Source of the DNA: Isohypsibius dastychi
Taxonomy: Eukaryota > Tardigrada > Eutardigrada > Parachela > Isohypsibiidae
Assembly: GCA_034696485.1 (NCBI GenBank)
Contig: JAQIWT010001330.1
Location: 1-11,299, forward strand
Length of the DNA: 11,299 bases
Reading direction: 5' to 3'
The position numbers and the translations under genes are program-made. The notes below the pieces were generated by a model, which had not been told where the DNA came from, ran no database searches, and saw only the letters and a list, made by a program, of their open reading frames with translations. The stretch's first letter is position 1. The number at the start of each line of letters is the position of its first letter. Shown piece by piece: positions 1 through 7,312 of this stretch.

Positions 1-262
1 ATGTCTTTTGGGCCATTTTGATGAAAAACATTTCATTTTTCATTCGGATAACATGTCAATCAACATGTGTTTCGTTAGAAGTTTTAGCGTGGTGCTGTTT
101 TTTCGGTTTTTGTTTTTTGCCGTCAGAGGCCACATCAATCGATAGATCTTGAAGAGATCTTTCGAATGGTATATGGTTCACCTGAGCAAGCGCAAAAAAA
201 TGGGGGTGTCCCCTATTTTAAAAAATCTCGGCAGTGTCCCCATATAGTGTCTTTGCTGGTAG

Positions 263-362
263 GGTTCAAAGGCCACTGTGGTGGGCCACTTGGCGCGATT
301 GTTCCAAGGCTTTACAGCCTTGGATTGTTCACCGGTTTCTTGTCGGGGATTAGCGCTGGCTT
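263..362. repeat. Upstream repeated element, copy A
   Basis: The first 38 bases (263-300) match 5294-5331 at 35 positions, including an identical run ending CCACTTGGCGCGATT. A second block (344-362) matches 5349-5367 at 17 of 19 positions. Between the blocks this copy is about 26 bases longer and holds a perfect hairpin, 8-bp arms at 304-311 and 316-323 around a TTAC loop. The copy lies about 70-170 bp upstream of the first plus-strand coding start. TTGGCGCG resembles an E2F-type site, but a shared promoter element and a dispersed repeat cannot be told apart from one window. Confidence 0.6.
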
Positions 363-369
363 TGCTTTT

Positions 370-389
370 GAGCCAATTTGAGCCAATTT
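370..389. repeat. Short tandem repeat, two 10-bp units
   Basis: The ten-base unit GAGCCAATTT occurs twice in direct succession and is followed by a third partial unit (GAGCT). It sits directly downstream of copy A of the upstream element, probably in the 5' leader or promoter of the small gene that follows. Confidence 0.7.
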
Positions 390-404
390 GAGCTCGAAAG
401 CGGA

Positions 405-416
405 ATGATGTGGTAG
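405..416 (+). promoter_or_regulatory. Minimal upstream ORF, ATG ATG TGG TAG
   Basis: A three-codon ORF ends 17 bases before the ATG at 434. If it lies in the transcript leader it would lower or condition translation of the downstream ORF. Whether it is transcribed is not known; a start between 417 and 433 would exclude it. Confidence 0.3.
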
Positions 417-433
417 CTGGTCAGAGTGACAAA

Positions 434-793
434 ATGGAAGAGGTCCTGGAACTGTCCTCAGACGAAGAAGATGAAGAATCGGATTCCGACATTGAACCCA
501 TCGTCTCTCAGAAGCCAGGTAAGATGAAATGTGTGCATTGCATATTCGATGGTGTCAGCAAAGTTTTTTTCTCAGCTGAAATGAAAGTGAACGCGAGATA
601 CACTGGCACTGCTCAGAAACTCATTGACCGATTTGGAAATGGTCCTGTCCAAGAGCCTCCTTGTACCTGGTATCCAGCACCGCCTCACCAAGGTTGGATT
701 TCCAATAATCCACTGCTGCCAATTGAAGAAGAAGAAGTGATGCTCGATCTGGGATCTGAGGAAGCTGAAACGGACACCGGAAATGAAATCTAA
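434..793 (+). CDS. Small acidic protein, two exons, unrecognised
   Basis: Exons 434-518 and 576-793 give 100 residues. The 57-bp intron (519-575) starts GTAAG and ends TTTTTTTCTCAG, and the phase-1 join makes an Ala codon. I chose the ATG at 434 because the reading frame extends upstream only from a GTG at 410, and AAAATGG is a good context. The N-terminus is very acidic (ELSSDEEDEESDSD, probable casein-kinase-2 type sites). The middle is basic/aromatic with a Tyr-Pro-Ala-Pro-Pro stretch, and the C-terminus is again acidic. No membrane segment or signal peptide is visible. The intron is a multiple of three without stops, so retention would add 19 residues including a CVHC pair. No family recognised; it may be a nuclear acidic adaptor, but that is only composition. 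Confidence 0.6.
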   Translation: MEEVLELSSDEEDEESDSDIEPIVSQKPGKMKCVHCIFDGVSKVFFSAEMKVNARYTGTAQKLIDRFGNGPVQEPPCTWYPAPPHQGWISNNPLLPIEEEEVMLDLGSEEAETDTGNEI

Positions 794-967
794 AATAGAT
801 TTTCGCTCTTGTCGTTTTCTCTTGTGACCTTTTTATGCGGAATCCGCTCAATTTCGTAGACTTTCGCACTTTAATTAAAAGCTGAATCGTATCGCATTAA
901 AAGAGTAAAAACAGAACGAGTTCAGAGTCGAACATGAAAGTCGGATTAACCAAAATAGACTGAAGAG
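794..967. other. Convergent 3' ends, short intergenic region
   Basis: The plus-strand gene ends at 793 and the minus-strand gene ends at 968, so both 3' ends share this stretch. ATTAAA-type polyadenylation signals are present for both directions around 869-900: ATTAAA twice on the plus strand and once on the minus strand at TTTAAT. It also holds one CGGAATCCG motif (838-846) outside any coding sequence. No gene is seen. Confidence 0.5.
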
Positions 968-1643
968 TTAAGTACGGAAGTCCAGACGACTCCAACATTT
1001 TCTCACGGAATTCCACTGCAGCTGCTTTCCTTCCGGGATAAATAGATGCTCTCGGCGTTGTACTCTTGGAGGGGATTCCTGAACAACGTCTGGAACCTTT
1101 TCCATAGCTGTTTCTGGAGAGATGTCTTTTTCTTTATATTCGGAATCCGATGTTCTTTTTCTGGATGCGGCAACTTTAGTTTCGACTGAATCTGCAACCT
1201 TTCTGACTTTGGCAGTTTCTTTCCTTGCTGCTGCCGATGATTGTAGTTCCTTGTCTAGTCGACGACGTTTTGCTGAAGGCCAGTTTCTCGACTTCCGATC
1301 CGGACTCTTGCAAATAAACCTGGCACTATGTTCAAATTTCTGTTCCCATTCTTTCCAGATCTGAGACTGGAAGATTCTCTCATCTTCCTCGGAATCCGAA
1401 TCAGCTAAAATATTCCATACTCAAATCAGGTCATTAAACATCATACGAGTACACACCTGCGGAATCCGTCGAGCGTGGGTCTCCACTTTGTTCCTGGCTT
1501 ATGCTGCGATCAGGTGTAGCGGTGTCGCCGCTGGCTGTTGTTGCATCCTTTGGTCGTAATGCTTCCAGAGTTTCAGAGTTTTGTTCAAATACTGAAAGAT
1601 CAACAGGACGAAATGGATTCCATACAACATCTTTGTCCGTCAT
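968..1643 (-). CDS. Unrecognised 207-residue charged protein, two exons
   Basis: Exons 1643-1457 and 1404-968 (minus strand) close to 208 codons including a TAA stop. The 52-bp intron (1405-1456) begins GTGTGT and ends ATTTTAG, with a phase-1 join giving Ala. The frame runs upstream to 1721 only from a GTG, so the ATG at 1643 is preferred. The protein starts MTDKDVVWNPFRPVD. It has a Ser/Thr-rich acidic region with DSADSDSEEDE at the exon junction, then a tryptophan-rich segment (IWKEWEQKF), a basic KRRR patch likely to act as a nuclear signal, and a second TSDSE. The C-terminal 30 residues are aromatic and basic. It is co-directional with the EEP-zinc-finger gene upstream and shares its DSE/DSD style. 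I do not recognise a family; a nuclear protein is an inference from composition. Confidence 0.6.
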
Positions 1644-2077
1644 TTTTTTGGTGAATCGGAGAACTTGAAAACAAAGAATGAAAAGGACAGCATGTGCGAT
1701 ACGCGTCACCAGTCTACGCACGATGCGTACCAGTTACGCAAGTTACGTGGCATCGTACGACGGTTTCCGGTTTTATAATTTATTTCCATTTACTAACAAC
1801 AAGAGAAAATATCCTTTAAGAGGAACTAATTATTAAACAAAATACAAAAATAAATATTGGCTGAGTTACCAGCTCTTTGAATACCGGAAAAATCAACAGG
1901 AAAAAATCGCAGAACAAGAAATCACAGGTGACCTGAGATGTGAAAGAACAAAAAATCGGAAGCAGATGCGTTGGCTTCCAAAAACAAATAACGAAAATTA
2001 TACATCAAAATTTAAAAGTAGAAAAAATACTGACCGAAATGGACGGAAATTATTTCAGGTCACTTCCGGTCGTTTAG
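1644..2077. other. Intergenic, AT-rich, between two minus-strand genes
   Basis: This holds the 3' flank of the EEP-zinc-finger gene and the upstream region of the 207-residue gene. A minus-strand AATAAA (plus TTTATT at 1779-1784) could end the EEP transcript, which would leave only about 135 bp to the next coding start. No coding region or RNA gene is seen. Confidence 0.45.
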
Positions 2078-4587
2078 TTAATCCGAGTCCATTTGATTCG
2101 GTTTTCTCTGGATGCCGGTTCTAACGGGAATTTCATCATCCTCTTTGGAATCCGAAACAAGTGTTGTGACCTTTTCTGAAATACAAAAAAAGGTAATATT
2201 AGAAGTTAAATATTTTTCTCTAAAACCTTACTCTGTTTTTTGGCCGAATTAATTCCAGAAGAAATAGCATGGGAAGACCCACTGGTGAAAATGCCGGAGT
2301 CCATCTCCGCAGTTCTCGCAGATCTGGCACCATCTCTAAGCGCGGAATCCGCATTGCGCTTGACTGCAACTATAAATTTGTTGTGAAATAAATTTCAGTA
2401 AAAACAATTGTAAAACCACATACCATTTAACAAAGACTGTTTAAAAGCTTCTTCCATTTCTGCTTCTTCATCAGAATATATTGTGGTGACATCATCATGA
2501 TGCACAGTTTCGGTTTCCAACTCATAATCATCTTCTTCGTCTTCAGTTTCCGGTTGACCATCATCGTCAATTTCACCTTCTTCAACATCTCCGGAATCCG
2601 GTTCTTTCTGATCCTCTTCTCCATCAACGGACATATGTTGACTGGAAGACTGGCCGGCTTCCGGTTGTGTTTCCAGCTGCATTCCACTGCTCGCGGCGGG
2701 GATAGGTGATTCGGAATCCGGCGAATATCGGTAAAACGACTTCTCACCCACCACAATTCGCTTTACCTTTGGGGTATTTGTGGAGGCGTGCTTAATGCTG
2801 GGATCCGCAATTAGTCTAACTTGTCGATCCCCATAATGCTAAGAATGAAATAAATTCTCATGACTTGCAATGTAATAACTTGACAACACCACTCACTTCA
2901 AGCCTATAAAACGTCTTGGAATTCTGGAATCCAGCCGGATAATCACTAGGATCATGTCTTGCGACATGCCTGTCAATGTGAGATCGTCTTACCCCTTTGA
3001 ATGGCTTGTCACACAACGGACACCAAAATATATACTGTACTGTCTCGATGCTAACGGACACTTTTATAACCCTGGTGGTAATTTACCCCCGGCCATTTTA
3101 CCTTACTTAGTGAGGGTACCACCATACGGTGGCTTTTTGCCCCAGTGGTAAAGTACCACCACGGTCTAAAAAGTGTCCGTTAGCATCGAGACAGTACAGT
3201 ATGGTCTTTTGGTGACCAGGTTCGTGTAGGGAGCTACTTCAGAAGCCGGCAGTTCTTCTTTATCACCAGTAGCATCTTCTCTAGTAAGGTCCTAAGAGTC
3301 CAAACAAAAATTAACCACATGATTACATTATAATTTACTGTCACGTTGGTATGCGACTCACTTCGAGATTGGGGAACGATAGTTTCGCACTCCGGAATCC
3401 GGTCGGATATTGGTTAGGATCATGTCCTCTACTTTTGTCGATGTGACAGTCGATCTTTTCTCTATCCCTGCATCTGACCTTGACGTCACATCCGGTCAAC
3501 GGACAAGACCAAATCCAGACTCTGTTTGTCGCACGGGATTTTTGGTTGGGGCTCACATGATGATTTGTATGATGAGAAGTCATCAAATAAAGAGTCTTGA
3601 ACTTTTCCCCACATACATCACACGGCCACTCAACAGGAGCAATCTCGGCTGTAAAGGTGATATTCGGATTCCGTAAACCTTTTCCAAACTCCAGTTTCAG
3701 CAAAATATGATCAGACATCCGCCTTCCGCTGGTATAACTAACTGGCTGTATACGGTTTGCTTGTCCAAATAAATTCTTGTCGGATTCCGACGCAAAAATA
3801 AAGTCCAGTTGCGAAGAAAATTGCACAACATCAGCGCGTGAAATCTGCTGAAAGGTCACTGCCTGGACTAGCTCAATAAATCCGTTCACAACAAAGTTGT
3901 TATAGGCGTCATGCCATATATCGACATTTAGGTTGATGTTAGGCGGATTGAAATCTCCTACGATCATAACTTCGAACCCTAAACACAAGTTCATTCGTTG
4001 TCAACTATGTAACAAGTATAGATAACCGGATTCCTGTCCTTACCCAACGTTTTGAGTCCGTTTGCTTCATCGAGCACAACACGGTAGGCTTTTGTTCGGA
4101 AAGCTCGCTTAGAGGAAACGATATCACTGCCTTCAGGATGGACGTACACGCAAATAACTGCTCTCCCTTTTCCGGTGGAATCCACATACGGAACAATGAG
4201 TAGTTGAATGCCCTCCACTGTCACTCGTTCAACTTTCAGTGTATTCCGAACAGATATGGAATCCAAACGTTTGATTTCCTGATGTCTGACGAAGACATCA
4301 TGTTCCATGTTTTCACGAAACTTCTTTGGCATAACGACCATGACTCCGCCATAATGATTTCCATCTTTTCGTGGGCTTTTAGATGGCGTCTCAAAGAAAG
4401 TAAATCCATCGGGAATCCCGATCAAGGAATCTGCGTTAGGCGTTCTGTGTGTCTCCGTCAAACAAAGGACAATATTGGGATTCCCACTCATGTGATAATC
4501 GATTAAGTAACGGAGTTTGTCAGAATGCAGCTTAGAAACATTCCATAAGATGAATGAAGGCCCGTTAGTAGACGGATCAGATGCCAT
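2078..4587 (-). CDS. EEP endonuclease-like domain with C2H2 zinc fingers and acidic tail; exon 3 interrupted by an inserted element
   Basis: Coding exons (minus): 4587-4044, 3978-3362, 3291-2897, 2838-2424, 2369-2232, 2175-2078; introns are 65, 70, 58, 54 and 56 bp. Leaving out the inserted element and one TA, these sum to 2040 bases, 680 codons with stop. Residues 11-280 form an EEP (APE/LINE endonuclease-type) domain: WNVSK near 15-19, TETH near 44-47, VGDFN at 188-192, LDFIF at 239-243 and the catalytic SDH at 270-272. No reverse transcriptase follows. Then come C2H2 units: C301/C304/H317/H321; C340/C345/H360/H367; and C422/C425/H440/H444. The remainder is acidic and low-complexity, ending DSD. 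Role is inferred as a metal-dependent nuclease or phosphodiesterase with nucleic-acid-binding fingers, possibly a domesticated LINE-type endonuclease. As sequenced, the insert puts a TAG in frame 12 codons after residue 417, so the allele may be truncated after finger 2 unless splicing removes the insert. Confidence 0.72.
3033..3201. mobile_element. Palindromic MITE-like element with TA duplication
   Basis: The element is 3035-3199 (165 bp), flanked by TA at 3033-3034 and 3200-3201. Its ends are perfect inverted repeats of about 32 bp starting CTGTACTGTCTCGATGCTAA. The homology continues imperfectly inward, with GGTGGTA...TTTACC blocks in both arms and a small central hairpin CCACC-ATAC-GGTGG near 3120. 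The whole element is thus a fold-back. It has no coding capacity. TA duplication and TIR-only structure point to a non-autonomous Tc1/mariner/pogo-type element (family assignment inferred). It lies inside coding exon 3 of the EEP-zinc-finger gene. The target was itself an imperfect palindrome: CACCAAAA on one side and TTTTGGTG on the other. Confidence 0.85.
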
Positions 4588-5293
4588 CTCCCATCCACAA
4601 GTCAACGTTCAAATGAAAACCAACTCAAATCTGTGTGGAAGTAACAACTAAATCACAAATAAATCCACTAAACGAGTCTGGACAAAAAGTGACAACATGA
4701 AAGAGCGCGAATGGCACAAGCGATTCAAGCAGACTCGCCCCGCTAATTCTGCGGAACACTTTTGCGGACATAGATTACCCGCTTTTCCCGTCGCCGCCGC
4801 TTTTATCCGCTTTTTTCATGGCAGCGGCCAAAGTGACTTTTTTCTTTTTTTTCCCCGCTCCTTATGCCGGAAAAGTCTCCCGTGTTCACGTGAAGCCCGG
4901 AATGAAAGTCGACGCTGACGATCTTCTTGTCGAACTTACCGAGTAAATTTACGAGTGTTTCGTTTTTTAATCTTGTTGCATCGCTTCAAAAATTCTGCTC
5001 CGCTTTGTAAACGTAGTCGGGTGAAATTATTTATTCATAATTACAAATGGGATCATTTATTCATTGGAACACAATTTCGTTTATGTTGTTTTTTATCGGG
5101 TTGCGTCTGTATGGTTTTTGCTCAGCAAGACGCTTTTCATTACTATTTATCTGTTTTGTCAGCGTTCTCAGAAGTAGAATTGCAAGAGGCGATGATAAAA
5201 TGTGAAAAACTGTGTTAACCCGCCGGTTATGTTGCGATACGTTTGTGGAAAATGTTCGCGATTTGTGACGCGTGTTGTACGCCTGCAGGCTAC
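4588..5293. other. Divergent intergenic region
   Basis: This stretch separates the minus-strand EEP gene from the plus-strand bZIP gene and must hold both promoters. Apart from the biotinyl-like fragment, it is T-rich with pyrimidine tracts (about 4795-4860) and has an E-box-like CACGTG near 4888. Open frames here (for example 4955-5218) start from GTG and show no recognisable protein features. No RNA gene is seen. Confidence 0.4.
4818..4946 (+). pseudogene. Orphan C-terminal fragment of a biotin-carrier (pyruvate carboxylase-like) domain
   Basis: In one plus-strand frame, 4854-4946 reads APYAGKVSRVHVKPGMKV followed by DADDLLVELTE and a stop. This has the pattern of the last strands of a biotinyl domain (APxxGxVxxVxVxxGxxVxxxDLLxE-stop), as at the C-terminus of pyruvate carboxylase, where the protein also ends at this point. 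The frame opens at an ATG at 4818. Upstream of the match is a poly-Phe stretch from a T-rich tract, and AAKV stands where AMKM would be expected. No biotin carboxylase or carboxyltransferase sequence is present nearby, and the minus-strand EEP gene starts just upstream at 4587. I read it as a captured or degraded gene fragment. A last exon of a gene whose other exons lie outside the window is less likely. Confidence 0.45.
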
Positions 5294-5367
5294 GGTTCAA
5301 AGGGCAATGTGGTGTGCCACTTGGCGCGATTTTTCATCGCTCTCTTTCCGGGGATTGGTGCTGGCTT
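5294..5367. repeat. Upstream repeated element, copy B
   Basis: This matches copy A in two blocks: 5294-5331 (35 of 38 identical) and 5349-5367 (17 of 19). The gap between blocks is 17 bases here against 43 in copy A, and the copy-A hairpin is absent. It lies on the same strand and upstream of the bZIP gene, about 210 bp before its first short uORF. As with copy A, it could be a core promoter module or an old dispersed repeat. Confidence 0.6.
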
Positions 5368-5576
5368 TTAAGCCCATCTGAACTGCACCAAATGGACCAC
5401 CATGCCGACGGTCACGCCCTCGAAATGATTCATGAGCGAGGCAGAGGCAGAGGCAGAGCAGAGAGAGCCAGACGGAATGAGGCCAAGTCGAGCCGTCTCG
5501 TTTCAAATTCTGCAGTCAGTCACACGATTTCAATCGAAAACTTTCAACGTTGCCAATTTTCTCCCGAATCTCCGAG

Positions 5577-5585
5577 ATGTTCTAA
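5577..5585 (+). promoter_or_regulatory. uORF1 of the ATF4-like gene (ATG TTC TAA)
   Basis: A two-residue upstream ORF with a purine (G) at -3. Its stop is 46 bases before the ATG of the second uORF. In known ATF4 genes a very short first uORF lets scanning ribosomes resume and, depending on eIF2 phosphorylation, skip the inhibitory second uORF. The order and size here fit that plan; the transcription start is not known, so membership in the leader is inferred. Confidence 0.55.
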
Positions 5586-5631
5586 GAACCAGACCCAAGC
5601 ACCTTGGTGCTTTTTAGCTCCCGATATAAAA

Positions 5632-5857
5632 ATGACGTGAGTATTGATGCTTTGTTCACGAATTTGGAGAAGAATTTGACATTTCATTTTCATAAAAATG
5701 ATTTTCTTTCAGTCCCTCTACGGTCGCTGGCACAACGTGCCTCTTCAACGAAAAAACCACAAACACAGGCAGAAAAACAAATGGACATGGACATCATGTG
5801 GGCGGGCGAGGATCAATTCTGGCTGGATGCATTCCAGAATTCGCCAGGGGCTCCTGA
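5632..5857 (+). promoter_or_regulatory. uORF2 of the ATF4-like gene, spliced, overlapping the main start
   Basis: The ATG at 5632 (A at -3) lies 5 bases before a GTGAGT donor. After removal of the 76-bp intron 5637-5712 (ends TTTCTTTCAG) the frame continues from 5713 to a TGA at 5855-5857, giving 49 codons plus stop. It overlaps the bZIP coding sequence by 77 bases in another frame, so its translation excludes the main ATGs at 5781, 5787 and 5796. The frame is also open upstream to an ATG at 5392, so a longer leader would give an N-terminally extended version. In other animals this overlapping uORF is the inhibitory element of ATF4. Confidence 0.65.
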
Positions 5858-7312
5858 CAAGGAACTCTTTAGCTTTGACTTCAAGACCTCAAATGATTCC
5901 ACACAACTTGAGCAGCTATTATTCCCAGTACCGTCTCCAACTGGGAAGTCTGTCCCGCTTTTCGAGGACATTGACTTTGCCGATCCAGGATCCCAATGCG
6001 ATGGATATTTAGCTAATAATCACAATAATTTATCTGCTGGCTCCAGCAGCGCCACCTGGAATTATCCTGGTGGACTCGCTGAGGATTTGGCTTATTTTAG
6101 TCCGGAGGACGCTATTGATCTGCTCTTTTCACAAGGTAAGACAAAACGAATTCTTTATTGTTATTTTGGTGGAAAAAATTGGTTGGGGTAATATTGGTAG
6201 AGGTGTGTGTCGTCGCCTTGGGCGCGCAGAAAGAACGGCGATGAGATCATTCTCAGTTATGAATAGAAATGCCACGCGTCAGCAGCTAGTGACGTCGAAC
6301 CTGCTTTAGCTCAGTCAAGTTTTCAAATGTCTTTTGCTTTTGGTTGCTTGAATCGTGAGATCGATGCGGAGGCAGGTCTGCCAGCAAGAATGACGCAGGA
6401 GAAATGATAATGCAGTGTGGCCGATAGGGGGCGTGTAGTCAAGCCATGCTTGGCGAATGGTTTAGAAACGCAGACGGATTATTGCACCACTCGCTCTTCA
6501 TTCATTCATACCTGGTCTTACGACAGTGATTTTGTAGCTTTATTTGGCGAACGCGACACCCCAGCTTCTAATCCTGTCATCGACTTCTCAGAGGAATGGT
6601 TCCAGATTCCCATGGACAGCCCTTGTACCAACTCCGTGACAAGTGAGGAGGTCAATGAGAATAACCACTGCCCGGATGGGCCAATCACAACTGACTACAT
6701 TGTACCAGCGCTGCCCAGAAATGGGACCACCGTTCAGAAACGTGAGTTTTTTTGATGTTTTTGTTTTACCAGATTGGAATCAGCTTGTCGATTGTAGGAA
6801 ATGGCTGCAAGAGATCTGTGGCCGCGATGTTGGGTTCTCCAGTTATTCCCGCTTCCCTTGAGGTAAATTACATCACATTTATGAACTTGCAATAAATCTG
6901 GAATCTCTCGCATATTTCATTGTTGCCTTTGTTTATTCATGTTTTTGTTCATGCATTGTTTATTCATTTTTGCCTTTTTCTCTAGTCACATTCGCGATCG
7001 ACTTCTCGTTCAAAGTCGCGACGTACTTCGCCATCACCGAGTGACTCGATATACTCGTCATCCATGTCCGACGGCCGAAAATCAGGTCGTCGACGATCAC
7101 AAAAGATAACCGACCGGAAGGCTGACCAGAACATGAAAGCCTCCCGACGATATCGCGAAAAGAAACAACAGGAAAAGGGTGGCATGATGCAGGAACATTC
7201 AGAGCTTTTGCGAGAGTATGCCGATCTCACCGCGAGAGAAAAAGAACTAAAGACGCAGTTAAAGTTTGCCATCAAGATCCTCGAACAACGTCTGAATAAG
7301 CGAGACCACTGA
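5781..7312 (+). CDS. ATF4/CREB2-like bZIP transcription factor
   Basis: Coding exons 5781-6135, 6466-6741, 6798-6862 and 6986-7312 sum to 1023 bases, 340 residues, close to the size of vertebrate ATF4. Introns are 330, 56 and 123 bp; the acceptor at 6465 (GGTTTAG) is the least certain, with 6438 an in-frame alternative. The N-terminal half is acidic and aromatic (MDMDIMWAGEDQFWLD; later EDIDF and EDAIDLL), typical of an activation region. Residues 233-258 are Ser/Arg-rich. The basic region (about 266-295) contains DQNMKASRRYREKKQQ, matching the ATF4 N-x-x-A-x-x-x-YR-x-KK signature. A leucine zipper follows to about 336, and the protein ends soon after. Expected role: nuclear dimeric activator of the integrated stress response. 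The two uORFs upstream suggest the usual translational control by eIF2 phosphorylation. Confidence 0.82.
6290..6296. promoter_or_regulatory. CRE-like site TGACGTC in bZIP intron
   Basis: Seven of eight bases of the ATF/CREB palindrome TGACGTCA occur in the largest intron of the bZIP gene. It could allow autoregulation, but one such site in 11 kb is not statistically notable. Confidence 0.2.

Larger units (their letters stand above)
480..4484. repeat. Cluster of GGAWTCC / CGGAWTCCG motifs
   Basis: GGAATCC or GGATTCC begins at 481, 839, 1073, 1142, 1391, 1461, 1615, 2147, 2344, 2593, 2713, 2926, 3394, 3666, 3782, 4028, 4177, 4258, 4412 and 4478: twenty in 4 kb. I find one (8741) in the remaining 6.8 kb. 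Eleven of the twenty extend to the 9-mer CGGAWTCCG (starts 480, 838, 1141, 1390, 1460, 2343, 2592, 2712, 3393, 3665, 3781). Most lie in coding exons and often read Asp-Ser, but others read GF, NP, IP or ES, and two are noncoding (838 intergenic, 4028 intronic). The function is unknown. Confidence 0.75.

Noticed and set aside
2497-2709. Hydrophobic plus-strand open frame resembling membrane segments
   Set aside because: It is the complement of the acidic low-complexity exon (GAA/GAT codons read as TTC/ATC), so the hydrophobicity is an artefact.
3021-3213. CACCAAAA / TTTTGGTG flanks taken as part of the mobile element's inverted repeats
   Set aside because: The left flank codes for the finger (IFWCPLC) and the right flank continues the same exon in frame, so both belong to the target gene, not the element.
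3481-3488. Perfect CRE palindrome TGACGTCA
   Set aside because: It lies inside the zinc-finger coding exon (Asp-Val codons) and a single 8-mer is within chance.
4955-5218. 87-codon plus-strand open frame after the biotinyl-like fragment
   Set aside because: It starts at GTG, has an AT-driven composition and no recognisable feature.
5272-5640. 122-codon open frame upstream of the bZIP gene
   Set aside because: It contains part of the repeated element and a GGCAGA microsatellite and shows no protein family. Its frame runs into uORF2, so it is better seen as the upstream extension of that uORF than as a gene.
6742-6772. Short intron ending at TTTTACCAG in the bZIP gene
   Set aside because: It would be only 31 bases and leads to a frame that stops before the bZIP domain; the acceptor at 6797 gives a 56-bp intron and joins in frame to the bZIP exon.
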